This document shows, piece after piece, positions 9,025-17,661 of a stretch of DNA of 64,000 bases. Made by a program: the position numbers and the translations under genes. Source of the stretch: Clostridiales bacterium (GTDB lineage: Bacteria > Bacillota > Clostridia > Christensenellales > QALW01). Below the pieces are notes generated by a model that did no database searches, had not been told where the DNA came from, and saw only the letters and a program-made list of their open reading frames with translations. The stretch is taken from positions 62,001 through 126,000 of the forward strand of contig SVIH01000003.1 of the NCBI GenBank assembly GCA_015069575.1, written 5' to 3'. Numbering within the stretch: the stretch's first letter is position 1; every line of letters begins with the position of its first letter.

Positions 9025-9100
9025 TCTAAAAATATAATGCAAATTAAATTATATTGTGATATAATATTAAAATAATTATATTACTGCGAGGTGCACTTTT

Positions 9101-10312
9101 ATGAAATATCTTGTTTTATTAGGCGACGGAATGGCTGATATGCCATTAAACGAATTAAATGGCAAAACTCCTATGGAAGAAGCAAAAAAACCTTTAATTG
9201 ATTATATGGCTTCAAAGGGTGAAGTTGGTATGGTTAATATTACGCCTGATGGTTTAAAAGGCGGAAGTGATGTTGGTAATCTTGCGGCAATGGGTTATGA
9301 CCCCCGTATTTATCTTACAGGCCGCGCTCCCCTTGAAGCTGCCGCAATGGGTATAAAAATGAACGAAACAGATATTGCTTTAAGATGTAATCTTGCTTGC
9401 GTTAGTGATGAAGAAAACTATGAAGACAAAACCATGATTGATTATTCAAGTGATGAAATCACCACGGACGAAGCAAGCCAATTAATTGAAACACTTAACG
9501 AAGAACTTTCAAGCGACATTCTGGAATTTTATGCAGGTATCTCATACAGGCACATTTTGATTATCCATGGCGGTGACGCTTTACTTACCCTTACACCGCC
9601 CCATGATATTACAGGCAAAAAAGTTAAAGATTATCTGCCTAAAGGCAATATGGAAAAAACTCTTTTGGATTTAATGAAAAAGAGCCATGAAATTTTAAAA
9701 AATCATCCTGTAAACCTTAAGCGTAAAGCTCAGGGAAAGCGTATGGCTAACACCTGTTGGTTCTGGGGCGTTGGTTCAAAGCCCGGTCTTTCACCTTTTG
9801 AAGAAAAGTACGGCTTAACAGGTGCTGCAGTTACCGCTGTTGACTTGGTTCGCGGTATTGCACGCCTTGCAGATATGGATACTTACGATGTTGATGGCGC
9901 AACAGGTACCCTTGAAACTAATTTTATGGGCAAAGCAAAAGCAACTTTAACTGCTTTTGATGAAGGCCATGATTTTGTTTATCTTCACTTTGAAGCGCCT
10001 GACGAGTGCGGACACAGAGGTGAAGTGAACAGAAAAGTAAGATCAATAGAAATGCTTGATACGGTATTAACCTTTGTTGTTAACGGATTAAGGGCAAGGC
10101 AGGAAGATTACGGCGTTTTGATTATGCCTGACCATCCTACACCGATTCCTACAGGAACACATTCAAGTGCACCTGTTCCTTTTGCAATATATTACAGCAA
10201 CAACGAAAAAGAAAGCGGTGTTACAAATCTTTGCGAAAGAACTGCCCAGAATACAGGTAATGTTCAGGAATTTGGGTTTGACCTTTTAGGCAGGTTTTTA
10301 AAAGGAGTTTAA
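9101..10312 (+). CDS. apgM: Cofactor-independent phosphoglycerate mutase, ApgM type
   Basis: The 403 residues belong to the alkaline-phosphatase-like ApgM family: LLGDGMAD at residues 6-13 (metal ligand), GGSDVGNLAAMGYDP with the nucleophilic Ser near residue 63, FEAPDECGHRGE near 300 and MPDHPTP near 350 (metal ligands). It interconverts 3- and 2-phosphoglycerate in glycolysis and gluconeogenesis without bisphosphoglycerate. The archaeal-type ApgM differs from the longer bacterial GpmI and is common in Clostridia. The start follows a GAGGTG site. It leads an operon with a CPBP protease, rlmH and tadA. Confidence 0.93.
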   Translation: MKYLVLLGDGMADMPLNELNGKTPMEEAKKPLIDYMASKGEVGMVNITPDGLKGGSDVGNLAAMGYDPRIYLTGRAPLEAAAMGIKMNETDIALRCNLACVSDEENYEDKTMIDYSSDEITTDEASQLIETLNEELSSDILEFYAGISYRHILIIHGGDALLTLTPPHDITGKKVKDYLPKGNMEKTLLDLMKKSHEILKNHPVNLKRKAQGKRMANTCWFWGVGSKPGLSPFEEKYGLTGAAVTAVDLVRGIARLADMDTYDVDGATGTLETNFMGKAKATLTAFDEGHDFVYLHFEAPDECGHRGEVNRKVRSIEMLDTVLTFVVNGLRARQEDYGVLIMPDHPTPIPTGTHSSAPVPFAIYYSNNEKESGVTNLCERTAQNTGNVQEFGFDLLGRFLKGV

Positions 10313-10316
10313 TTTA

Positions 10317-11339
10317 ATGGAAAACAAAATTGTTTTACCTGAAAGTGCACAAGCAAAATACGATAATTTACGCTTTCCTAAAATATGGCACGCGGTTTTA
10401 GGTTCGGCTTTGATGTATGTACCCGTTTATGCAGTTGTTTTTTTAATTACCCTTACTTTAGGAGTAAACTATACATCATACTTTAAAACTGAATTCGGTG
10501 CAGATATGTTTTCTGCAGTTTTGAGCCAGTTTTTTGCTGTGCTTATTATCCCCGTTTTTATTCTTCTTGTTTCAAAACGGGATATATCCGCTACCGTAAG
10601 GCTTAAGAAAAATCTTAACGTGATTCAGATTTTGCTTTTGGTGGTATTTTCTATCAGTGCATTTTTGCTTTTGCAAACAATAAACAGTTTTTTTATAATG
10701 TGGCTTTCTTCTTTTTTAGGTGAGCCAAGCGACATAAGCAATATTACCGATGCATCAAATATTCCCCAATTATTATTTGAAATTGTTATAGTTGGCGGAT
10801 TGCCTGCAATTTGCGAAGAACTTTTTTTCCGTGGATTCGTTATGCGCGCATTCGAAAGAAAATCCCGCGTTTTTGCAGTTTTAATGTCTTCATTTATATT
10901 CGCGGTTATGCATGGCAACTTGCAACAACTTTCATATGCCTTTTTATGCGGTATTATCTTAGGAACTGTTGTTATGATTACAGATTCACTTTTAGCAGGA
11001 TGTATGATTCACTTTACATTCAACACTCTTTCAGTAATAATTTCATACCCGCCAATTAGTGAAATTTATACTCATTACGCAACAAACTATGTATATATAT
11101 TTTCTGCAGTAGTTATGCTTGTTTTACCTATTATTGCTGTTTCTTCTTTAGTACTCTTTATTATGCACTCATTAAAAAGAAATAGAAATAAGTATAATTG
11201 TTCCGTTCCAACAGATTTAAAATATGCCCATCTTATGCCCTTAGAAAAGCCATGGGAAAAAGCAATAAAATCTGTTTCATGGATAATTTTTATTGGCGTA
11301 AATGTGCTATTTATGATAGCAAATTGGTATATGGTATGA
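10317..11339 (+). CDS. CPBP family intramembrane glutamic protease
   Basis: A 340-residue membrane protein with about eight hydrophobic segments. The CPBP (Rce1/Abi) motif 1 EELFFRGF is near residues 165-172, and later conserved positions include FAVMHGN (near 198) and HFTFN (near 232), giving the catalytic Glu-Glu/His set of intramembrane proteases. Substrates are unknown; in other bacteria such proteins act in bacteriocin immunity, signalling or prenyl-protein processing. It lies 4 nt after apgM, with an AAAAGGAG site at that gene's end, and overlaps rlmH by 4 nt. Confidence 0.85.
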   Translation: MENKIVLPESAQAKYDNLRFPKIWHAVLGSALMYVPVYAVVFLITLTLGVNYTSYFKTEFGADMFSAVLSQFFAVLIIPVFILLVSKRDISATVRLKKNLNVIQILLLVVFSISAFLLLQTINSFFIMWLSSFLGEPSDISNITDASNIPQLLFEIVIVGGLPAICEELFFRGFVMRAFERKSRVFAVLMSSFIFAVMHGNLQQLSYAFLCGIILGTVVMITDSLLAGCMIHFTFNTLSVIISYPPISEIYTHYATNYVYIFSAVVMLVLPIIAVSSLVLFIMHSLKRNRNKYNCSVPTDLKYAHLMPLEKPWEKAIKSVSWIIFIGVNVLFMIANWYMV

Positions 11340-11806
11340 CAGTGAAGATTATAGCAGTTGGCAAACTGCAGAAGATGTATGCTCAAATACAGGATGAGTT
11401 TCAAAAGCGTATGCAACACTACAGTAAACTTTCAATTATTGAGGTTAATGATGAACAGGCGCCTGAAAAACTTACAGATGCGCAAAAAAAAGCAGTTCAA
11501 TTAACCGAATGGAAAAAAATTGAAAAAAAGCTTAATGAAAATGATTTTCTGATTGTGCTTGATTCAACAGGTGCACAACTAACAAGTGAAAACCTTGCAA
11601 GAAACATAGAAAAATGGCAGGAAAACAAAAATATCGTTTTTGCGTTAGGCGGTTCACTTGGTTTTCATGAAAACGCTTTAAAAAGGGCAAATTACGTACT
11701 TTCTCTTTCTGATATGACGTTTACTCATTCAATGGCAAGAATTATTCTTCTTGAACAAATATACAGAGGTTATAAAATTTTAAATAAGGAGCCTTATCAC
11801 AAGTGA
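11336..11806 (+). CDS. rlmH: 23S rRNA pseudouridine-1915 N3-methyltransferase RlmH
   Basis: The 156 residues form a SPOUT methyltransferase: MTVKIIAVGKL start, ALGGSLGFHE S-adenosylmethionine-binding knot near residue 105-114, and the C-terminal LLEQIYRGYKILNKEPYHK typical of RlmH. It methylates pseudouridine 1915 in helix 69 of 23S rRNA on the assembled 70S ribosome. A longer frame opens at 11198 inside the previous gene; ATG 11336 was chosen because it gives the family N-terminus and overlaps the previous TGA (ATGA). Its end overlaps tadA by 4 nt. Confidence 0.95.
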   Translation: MTVKIIAVGKLQKMYAQIQDEFQKRMQHYSKLSIIEVNDEQAPEKLTDAQKKAVQLTEWKKIEKKLNENDFLIVLDSTGAQLTSENLARNIEKWQENKNIVFALGGSLGFHENALKRANYVLSLSDMTFTHSMARIILLEQIYRGYKILNKEPYHK

Positions 11807-12267
11807 TTTTTAAAGACGACCATTATTTTATGGAAAAAGCCTTGTTACAGGCTCATATTGCCTATAAAAAAGGCGAAGTGCCTGTTGGTGCGGTTGTGGT
11901 TAAAGACGGCCAAATTATTGCACGCGGTCATAATTTAAGGGAATCTACGAATGACCCGTGCGCCCACGCTGAATTATTGGCGATGAAAAAGGCTTCTAAA
12001 AAATCAAATTCATGGCGCCTTTCAGGGTGCACACTTTATGTTACCCTTGAGCCTTGCCCCATGTGTACGGGGTTAATTATTAATTCACGCATTGACAGAG
12101 TTGTGTTTGGCGCATATGACCAAAAGGCAGGTTGTTGCACCACTCTTTATCATCTTGCTAACGATGAGCGTTTTAATCACCGCGCAGAAGTTTTAGGCGG
12201 TGTTATGGAAGAAGAATGCGCTAAAATTCTTTCTGATTTTTTTAAAGAAAAAAGAAATAACCGATGA
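11803..12267 (+). CDS. tadA: tRNA-specific adenosine deaminase TadA
   Basis: The 154 residues carry the cytidine/deoxycytidylate deaminase zinc site: H55-A-E57 and PCPMC with C85 and C88. TadA converts A34 to inosine in tRNA-Arg(ACG) so that it reads CGU, CGC and CGA. The start is a GTG overlapping the rlmH stop (GTGA), supporting coupled translation in an RNA-modification operon. A strong bidirectional terminator overlaps the stop codon. Confidence 0.94.
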   Translation: MIFKDDHYFMEKALLQAHIAYKKGEVPVGAVVVKDGQIIARGHNLRESTNDPCAHAELLAMKKASKKSNSWRLSGCTLYVTLEPCPMCTGLIINSRIDRVVFGAYDQKAGCCTTLYHLANDERFNHRAEVLGGVMEEECAKILSDFFKEKRNNR

Positions 12268-12288
12268 GAAAAATCTCATCGGTTTTTT
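12261..12288. terminator. Bidirectional terminator between tadA and the isomerase gene
   Basis: CCGATGAGA pairs with TCTCATCGG around AAAA, followed by TTTTTT on the plus strand; the two genes converge on it. Confidence 0.88.
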
Positions 12289-13066
12289 ATTCATATAATT
12301 CTTTTAATTTATGATAACTTTCCAAAAGTTCATCTGCTTTATTAAAGCAACCATCATACACTTCTATCATAACGGGAACATCTATGTTTCCAATTTTATT
12401 AAACAAACTTTGATAATCGTAAAAGCCTTTTGTGGGAAGCACCATATTGCCATGTTCATCGTAATCCACAATATGAATATTTTTGATTTTTCCTTGCATA
12501 TCCAAAATATATTTATCAACTGTGGTATCGCTTTGTTTTGCCTGTTTAATATCTAATGTGCAACCAATTTCTTCACTTAAATATGGCATAATATTTTTCA
12601 TAAAATCAGGGTGATTATAATGGGTCCAATGCACATTTTCCCAAGTAAGTAACATATCATATTTTTGTGTTAAATAAGCAAGTTCGCTTGTTCTTTCACC
12701 GAAAAACTTATAGTCCGTTACATATTTTGTATACTTCATCTGTTGCGGACCGTGAAGCACATAAATTTCAGCACCAAGCCTCTGCCCCGTTTTTAATGCT
12801 GAAGTAAATATCTTTTTTGCATCTTCATACTGCCTTGCGGATTTGGAAAAAAGCTGACCCTCAAACTGTGAGTTTAATGTATGTATTGAATGAACATTTG
12901 TTCTGCCTTGTACTTTTTTTAAAGTTTCTCCAAAATTATCATCGTATTCTGAAAACGAAGAAAGAAAAACTTCACAGTTTTTAACACCATTTTTATTAAA
13001 AAATTCCAATGCCTGTTCTGTATACATTTTTCCGTATAGTGATGCTGTAGAAATACCAATTTTCAT
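12287..13066 (-). CDS. Sugar phosphate isomerase/epimerase-like TIM barrel
   Basis: A 259-residue xylose-isomerase-like TIM barrel (AP endonuclease family 2 fold). Visible family elements are IGISTASLYGK at the start, VLHGPQQ near 105, LTWENVHWTH near 140 with the metal-ligand Glu, GCTLDIKQAK near 168, IHIVDYD near 198 and MIEVYDG near 234. Members act on sugars, inositols or hydroxypyruvate-like compounds; the substrate here cannot be told from sequence. The gene follows yfbR by 3 nt and must share its message, but no pathway link is evident. Confidence 0.75.
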   Translation of the reverse strand: MKIGISTASLYGKMYTEQALEFFNKNGVKNCEVFLSSFSEYDDNFGETLKKVQGRTNVHSIHTLNSQFEGQLFSKSARQYEDAKKIFTSALKTGQRLGAEIYVLHGPQQMKYTKYVTDYKFFGERTSELAYLTQKYDMLLTWENVHWTHYNHPDFMKNIMPYLSEEIGCTLDIKQAKQSDTTVDKYILDMQGKIKNIHIVDYDEHGNMVLPTKGFYDYQSLFNKIGNIDVPVMIEVYDGCFNKADELLESYHKLKELYE

Positions 13067-13069
13067 AAA

Positions 13070-13642
13070 TTACCTCAATTTATCAAGTGTTAAATCAAAA
13101 CCGCCTGCAAAATTTTCCATAAAATATTTAACTTCAGGTGAATCGATAGAATCAATATCTTTTTTAATAGATTCTTTAGCATCAGTAAATTCATTGTTAC
13201 CGGCATTAACTTCCTCAACACATTTTAAATATGCGCAAATTCTGTCAGCATACTTAACAAGCATCTTTTCTTCTTTATCCTGAATGTTTAAAACAGGTAA
13301 AAAATCATCTTTAAATTCATCGGGAAGAAGTTTAAATATCTGTTGTGTTGCAACATTTTCTATTTGCTTATATGCCGATTTAATTTCATCATTATAATAT
13401 TTTATGGGTGTTGGAAGGTCCCCTGTTATTATTTCGCTTGCTTCATGATACATTGCTTTTACTGCAACTGAATCAGCATTATATTTTTTATCATAAAATT
13501 TATTACCAATCAATGCAAGCATATGGGCTATCATTGCTGTTTGTAAAGAATGCTCCTGTATATTTTCTTCCCTGACCGAGCGCATAAGCCCCCATCGGCG
13601 AATATATTTCATTCTTGCCATTAATGCGAAAAAATTACTCAT
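13070..13642 (-). CDS. yfbR: 5'-deoxynucleotidase YfbR-like HD phosphohydrolase
   Basis: A 190-residue HD-domain protein: RRWGLMRSVREENIQEHS near residues 15-32 contains the first His, HEASEIITGDLPTPIKY near 66-82 gives the HD-type metal ligands and the conserved substrate loop, and YADRICAYLKC near 130 holds the last Asp. YfbR hydrolyses deoxynucleoside 5'-monophosphates, taking part in dCTP-to-dUMP salvage and nucleotide pool control. The long transcribed leader of this gene (13643-13790) contains four consecutive hairpins. It is first in a two-gene operon with the isomerase. Confidence 0.85.
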   Translation of the reverse strand: MSNFFALMARMKYIRRWGLMRSVREENIQEHSLQTAMIAHMLALIGNKFYDKKYNADSVAVKAMYHEASEIITGDLPTPIKYYNDEIKSAYKQIENVATQQIFKLLPDEFKDDFLPVLNIQDKEEKMLVKYADRICAYLKCVEEVNAGNNEFTDAKESIKKDIDSIDSPEVKYFMENFAGGFDLTLDKLR

Positions 13643-13667
13643 AAAAACCTCGTAAAATATTTTTTAT

Positions 13668-13804
13668 TATTATATCATAAGTAAAAATGCTTGCTTGCAA
13701 GGGCATTTTTACGCCTTGATTCAATAAACTGCTGTGCAAAGCACAGTGTACACGAAGTGTAAATTCTTGCCTTTTGCAAGAATTTATATGTTTATTATAT
13801 CATA
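13668..13804. repeat. 12-nt direct repeat flanking a hairpin-rich insert
   Basis: TATTATATCATA occurs at 13668-13679 and identically at 13793-13804. On the minus strand each reads TATGATATAATA, a consensus -10 element. The 113 nt between them is almost entirely palindromic, so the arrangement looks like an insertion that duplicated a -10 region. Confidence 0.6.
13681..13785. repeat. Cluster of four perfect hairpins in the yfbR leader
   Basis: Four palindromes follow one another: GTAAAAATGC/GCATTTTTAC (13681-13712, with an inner CTTGC/GCAAG), CTGTGC-AAA-GCACAG (13732-13746), TACAC-GAA-GTGTA (13749-13761) and AAATTCTTGC/GCAAGAATTT (13761-13785). No ORF or known riboswitch is visible. Confidence 0.7.
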
Positions 13805-13821
13805 TTTTTTGTTGACATCAA
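13794..13821 (-). promoter_or_regulatory. Likely promoter of yfbR, overlapping the thiT promoter
   Basis: On the minus strand TTGATG (13821-13816) and TATAAT (13799-13794) are 16 nt apart. The -35 shares the palindromic TTGACATCAA with the plus-strand thiT promoter, giving divergent overlapping promoters. Confidence 0.55.
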
Positions 13822-13839
13822 CACTTTTTGTGATATAAT
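13812..13839 (+). promoter_or_regulatory. Sigma-A-like promoter of the thiT leader
   Basis: TTGACA at 13812-13817 and TATAAT at 13834-13839 with a 16-nt spacer, about 18 nt before the TPP aptamer. Confidence 0.75.
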
Positions 13840-13856
13840 TTAATAAAACTGTATAT

Positions 13857-13950
13857 CTGCTTGGGGAGTCCTTTAAAAAAGGGCTGAGATTGCAAAAATG
13901 CTAAACCCATTAAACCTGTGTAGATAATCCTACCGTAGGGAAGCTTTAAG
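13857..13950 (+). ncRNA. TPP riboswitch (THI element)
   Basis: The conserved THI-box blocks are present in order: GGGGAGTCC, GGGCTGAGAT, AACCC, AACCTG, and the downstream block TACCGTAGGGAAGC. The aptamer binds thiamine pyrophosphate. It is followed 15 nt later by a hairpin with a T-run and then by thiT, so ligand binding is expected to promote transcription termination and shut off thiamine uptake. Confidence 0.95.
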
Positions 13951-13964
13951 CCTGAAATTTTTGG

Positions 13965-13998
13965 CCGTATATCCCTATGATATACGGTTTTAATTTTT
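13965..13998 (+). terminator. Riboswitch-controlled terminator before thiT
   Basis: CCGTATATC pairs perfectly with GATATACGG around a 5-nt loop and is followed by TTTTAATTTTT. It is the expression platform of the TPP riboswitch. Confidence 0.85.
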
Positions 13999-14016
13999 CA
14001 GAAAGGAAGTGTTTAT

Positions 14017-14691
14017 ATGTCACTTCAAATTTTGTCACTAAGTTCCTATTTTCAACAGATGAAAGACAAGTTTTTAGAATTAGACTTAACGCTTACAGTT
14101 ATTTCAGTTTTAATTGCTTTGTTTATTGTGCTTGCCCTTGCTTTCATCAACAGAAAAACAGGCGGACTTAAATGGGATACACGTAAACTTACTTACGGCG
14201 CTGTTTGTATTGCTTTATCGTTTGTTCTTTCTTATATCCGCTTATGGAAGATGCCTAACGGTGGTTCAGTCACTGCGGCAAGTATGTTGCCAATGCTTGC
14301 TTATGGATTTATGGCAGGTCCGCTTTGGGGTACTGTAACAGGTATTGCTTATTCAGTTTTGCAATTTTTACAGGAATCATATTTTCTATCATTACCCCAA
14401 TTTTTATTTGATTATATTTTTCCCTTTGTTGCAATAAGCGGTCTTTCAGGCGTATTTAAAACAAAATATAAAAAGTTAAATCTTTATTCGGGGTTTGCAT
14501 TGGCTGTTGTAGTAAGATACGCCTGTCATGTTATTGCAGGCATCGCTTTTTGGGCTGAATCTGCGCCTTATAACCCTATTTTATACAGTTTTGTTTATAA
14601 TTCATTTGTATTTATTGATGCTATTCCCTGTTTTATCCTTATTTCAATCCCCGCAATTCAAAGATTGTTTAAAAGAATACCAAAGAAATAA
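14017..14691 (+). CDS. thiT: Thiamine-specific ECF transporter S component ThiT
   Basis: A 224-residue, six-helix membrane protein. The ThiT substrate-binding region is recognisable: YIRLWKMPNGGSVTAASMLPM near residues 70-90 (given in part: KMPNGGSVTAASMLP), FMAGPLWGTVTG, QFLFDYIFPF and a late RYACHVIAGIAFWAE segment. ThiT captures thiamine outside the cell and works with the shared EcfA1-EcfA2-EcfT energising module, which must be encoded elsewhere. An upstream TPP riboswitch with terminator fits the assignment. The N-terminus is about 35 residues longer than many ThiT proteins, adding one hydrophobic segment. AAAGGAAG precedes the ATG. Confidence 0.93.
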   Translation: MSLQILSLSSYFQQMKDKFLELDLTLTVISVLIALFIVLALAFINRKTGGLKWDTRKLTYGAVCIALSFVLSYIRLWKMPNGGSVTAASMLPMLAYGFMAGPLWGTVTGIAYSVLQFLQESYFLSLPQFLFDYIFPFVAISGLSGVFKTKYKKLNLYSGFALAVVVRYACHVIAGIAFWAESAPYNPILYSFVYNSFVFIDAIPCFILISIPAIQRLFKRIPKK

Positions 14692-14700
14692 CTATTTTTA

Positions 14701-14722
14701 CCCCGTTTCTACGGGGTTTTTT
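14701..14722 (+). terminator. Terminator after thiT
   Basis: CCCCGT-TTCT-ACGGGG followed by TTTTTT. Confidence 0.88.
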
Positions 14723-14783
14723 GTTGCACAAATTCTGTTTTCATTTTATAATACTATTATATTAATATTTTAAGGTGTTATTT

Positions 14784-16514
14784 ATGAAGATCAAAACATT
14801 ATTTAAAAACTTTTTTCCGTTTTACAAACCTTATATTCCTACACTTATTATAGATTTATTTTGCGCCATATTAACAACAGGCTGTGAACTTATTTTCCCT
14901 TTAATCGTGCGCGAAATAACAGGCAGGGCAACCAATACCCCTGAATCCCTTACTGTGCATTTTGTATTAAATGCAGGAATTTTATATCTTGTTTTAAGAT
15001 TAATTGATACTTTTGCAAACTATTATATGGCTTCAATCGGTCATATTATGGGTACAAAAATTGAAACAGATATGCGCTCAGCCTTTTTTGCGCATCTTGA
15101 AAAACTTTCTTTTAATTTTTTTGATAACACTAAAGTGGGTCAGATAATGTCAAGAATAACAAGTGACCTTTTTGACATTACTGAGTTTGCTCACCACTGC
15201 CCTGAAGAATTTCTTATTGCAGGCATTAAAATTGTAGTTTCTTTTATTATTCTTTGCAAGTTTAGTATCCCTCTTACCCTTATTTTGTTTGCTTGTTTAC
15301 CTATAATGATTGCTGTGCTTATGTATTTTAACGGAAAAATGAAATCAGGATTCAGGGAATCAAGAAAGACTGTTGGTGAATTAAATGCCCAGGTTGAAGA
15401 TAGTCTTTTAGGCATTCGTGTAGTTAAATCCTTTGCCAATGAGGAAATTGAAAAAGAAAAGTTTGAAAAAGGTAACAACCGCTTTTTAACTGTTAAAAAA
15501 CAAGTTTATCATTATATGGCAGGATTTTTATCTTCAACACGCTTTTTTGAAGGCTTTATGTATATCGTTATTATTTTTGCCGGCGCGTTATTTCTTATAA
15601 ACGGACATATTGAAATTTCTGATTTTGTTGCTTATATTTTATATGTTTCTACATTGCTTGTTTCTGTACGCAGAATTGTTGAGTATGCTGAACAGTTTCA
15701 GCGTGGTATTACAGGTATTGAACGCTATAGTGAAATTATGAATATTGAGCCTGACATAAAAAACAAGCCCGATGCTAAAAAACTTAAAAATATTCAGGGC
15801 GAAATTGAATTTAAAAATGTTTCTTTTAAATATGGAACAGAACTTGATAATGTTTTAACTGATATTAACATTAAAATAAAAAAAGGTGAGAATATTGCGT
15901 TGGTTGGTCCTTCTGGTTCAGGAAAAACCACCATATGCAACCTTATCCCCCGTTTTTATGAATTAACACAAGGTGCTATATATATTGACGGCGAAGATAT
16001 AAATGATGTTACCCTTGAATCATTAAGGCGTAATATAGGAATTGTACAACAAGATGTATACTTGTTTTCAGGCTCGGTTAAAGAAAATATTCTTTATGGC
16101 TTACCCGGTGCAAATGATGAAGATATAATAAATGCCGCTAAACTTGCAGGTGCGCACGAATTTATTCTTAGTTTGCCAAATGGATACGATACCTATGTTG
16201 GCGAAAGAGGTGTTAAACTTTCAGGTGGCCAAAAACAAAGAATTTCTATTGCCCGCGTTTTCTTAAAAAATCCGCCTATCCTTATTCTTGATGAAGCCAC
16301 AAGCGCTTTAGATAACGAAAGCGAACACCTTGTTCAAAAATCACTTGAAACCTTAGCAAAAGGCAGAACAACATTAACCATCGCACACCGCCTTACAACC
16401 GTAAAAAATGCTGATCGAATTGTTGTTTTAACTGATGATGGAATTAAAGAAGAAGGCACCCATGACCAACTTATGAAATTAAACGGTATATATGCTTCGC
16501 TTTATTTAATGTAA
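14784..16514 (+). CDS. ABC transporter, fused permease and ATPase (multidrug/lipid exporter type)
   Basis: A 576-residue ABC half-exporter with six transmembrane helices in residues 15-315 and a nucleotide-binding domain after about 335. The NBD has Walker A GPSGSGKTT, signature LSGGQKQR, Walker B ILILDEATSALD and the H-loop AHRLTT, all intact. Such proteins homodimerise and export lipids, drugs or peptides; the substrate cannot be deduced. The ATG at 14784 is preferred over the GTG at 14775, which lies within the AAGGTG ribosome-binding site. It is a single-gene unit. Confidence 0.88.
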   Translation: MKIKTLFKNFFPFYKPYIPTLIIDLFCAILTTGCELIFPLIVREITGRATNTPESLTVHFVLNAGILYLVLRLIDTFANYYMASIGHIMGTKIETDMRSAFFAHLEKLSFNFFDNTKVGQIMSRITSDLFDITEFAHHCPEEFLIAGIKIVVSFIILCKFSIPLTLILFACLPIMIAVLMYFNGKMKSGFRESRKTVGELNAQVEDSLLGIRVVKSFANEEIEKEKFEKGNNRFLTVKKQVYHYMAGFLSSTRFFEGFMYIVIIFAGALFLINGHIEISDFVAYILYVSTLLVSVRRIVEYAEQFQRGITGIERYSEIMNIEPDIKNKPDAKKLKNIQGEIEFKNVSFKYGTELDNVLTDINIKIKKGENIALVGPSGSGKTTICNLIPRFYELTQGAIYIDGEDINDVTLESLRRNIGIVQQDVYLFSGSVKENILYGLPGANDEDIINAAKLAGAHEFILSLPNGYDTYVGERGVKLSGGQKQRISIARVFLKNPPILILDEATSALDNESEHLVQKSLETLAKGRTTLTIAHRLTTVKNADRIVVLTDDGIKEEGTHDQLMKLNGIYASLYLM

Positions 16515-16620
16515 TAATGCCCTGATAAGAGAATATTTTTTTAACAAAACTGCATTTTTCGATTATTATGAGAATCTATTAGTTTTTATGGATTTATTCC
16601 TATCAAATTTTACATTTTGC

Positions 16621-16649
16621 TTGTAAAATCAAAAAAAACATATTATAAT
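16621..16649 (+). promoter_or_regulatory. Sigma-A-like promoter of the aldolase gene
   Basis: TTGTAA (16621-16626), 17-nt spacer, TATAAT (16644-16649); the start codon is 35 nt downstream. Confidence 0.75.
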
Positions 16650-16683
16650 ACCTGTAGTTTTAAAGAAACGGAGAAACAAAATT

Positions 16684-17613
16684 ATGTTAGTAACAATGAA
16701 TGAAATATTGCCTCAAGCAAAAAAAGGTCATTATGCTGTTGGCTTATTTAATGCAGTTACATTAGAATTAGCACAAGGTATTATTGCTGCAGCTGAAGAA
16801 ACAGGTTCTCCTGTTATTTTCGGTACTGCTGAAGTTCTTTTACCTTATAACTCTTTAGAAGATCTGGCAATGATTTTAATCCCTATGGCAAAACGCGCAA
16901 AAGTTCCTGTTGTTGTGCATCTTGACCATGGTTTGAATAAAGAAACTTGCTTAAAAGCATTAAAGCTTGGTTTTTCTTCTATTATGTACGATTGTTCAAC
17001 TGACACATATGAGAATAACTGTGCGCGCGTAAAGGAAATGGCAGATATTGCCCACTCATACGGCGCTTCAATTGAAGGTGAAATCGGTCATGTTGGCGGT
17101 GCTGAAGGCGCTGCTACTGCTGAACAGCAACAAGATGCTTCAAAGTTTTATACAACACCTGAAGAAGCAAAAGATTTTGTTGAACGCACAGGTGTTGACG
17201 CACTTGCTATTGCTGTTGGCACTGCTCACGGCGCTTATAAATTACCACCTAAATTAGACTTTGACCGTATTAAGAAAATTGCAAATACCGTTTCTACCCC
17301 ACTTGTTTTACACGGTGGTTCAGGTTTAACTGATGAAGATTTCCGCAAATGTATTGAAATGGGTATTTCAAAGGTTAATATCTTTACTGATATTAATGTT
17401 GCGGCTGTTTCTGCAGCGCTTGCACACTTTACAGATATGGGCAAAGGTATTATTGATTTATTACCTTCCATTCGCGAAGCAATTAAATTATCCGTTAAAG
17501 AAAAAATGGAATTGTTTGGTTGTTGCGGAAAAGTTCCCGTTAATCAGAACAATGTTGACGAAGCACTTGTTCGTAAAATTGTAGAAGAAATTCTTCGTGC
17601 ACGCAAGGGTTAA
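16684..17613 (+). CDS. fba: Class II fructose-bisphosphate (ketose-bisphosphate) aldolase
   Basis: A 309-residue class II aldolase. Zinc ligands are seen in HLDHG (residues 79-83), EGEIGHVGG near 133 and LHGGSGL near 209; phosphate-binding GTAHGAY and NIFTDIN also fit. The reaction is the zinc-dependent cleavage of fructose 1,6-bisphosphate to triose phosphates in glycolysis. Tagatose-bisphosphate aldolases have the same motifs, so substrate is not fully settled, although a monocistronic gene with a strong promoter suggests the housekeeping enzyme. It has its own promoter and terminator. Confidence 0.88.
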   Translation: MLVTMNEILPQAKKGHYAVGLFNAVTLELAQGIIAAAEETGSPVIFGTAEVLLPYNSLEDLAMILIPMAKRAKVPVVVHLDHGLNKETCLKALKLGFSSIMYDCSTDTYENNCARVKEMADIAHSYGASIEGEIGHVGGAEGAATAEQQQDASKFYTTPEEAKDFVERTGVDALAIAVGTAHGAYKLPPKLDFDRIKKIANTVSTPLVLHGGSGLTDEDFRKCIEMGISKVNIFTDINVAAVSAALAHFTDMGKGIIDLLPSIREAIKLSVKEKMELFGCCGKVPVNQNNVDEALVRKIVEEILRARKG

Positions 17614-17630
17614 TAAAATACAAACTTAAA

Positions 17631-17657
17631 AAGAGCCTTAAAAAAGGCTCTTTTTTT
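17631..17657 (+). terminator. Terminator after fba
   Basis: AAGAGCCTT pairs with AAGGCTCTT, followed by a T-run. Confidence 0.88.
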
Positions 17658-17661
17658 ACTA

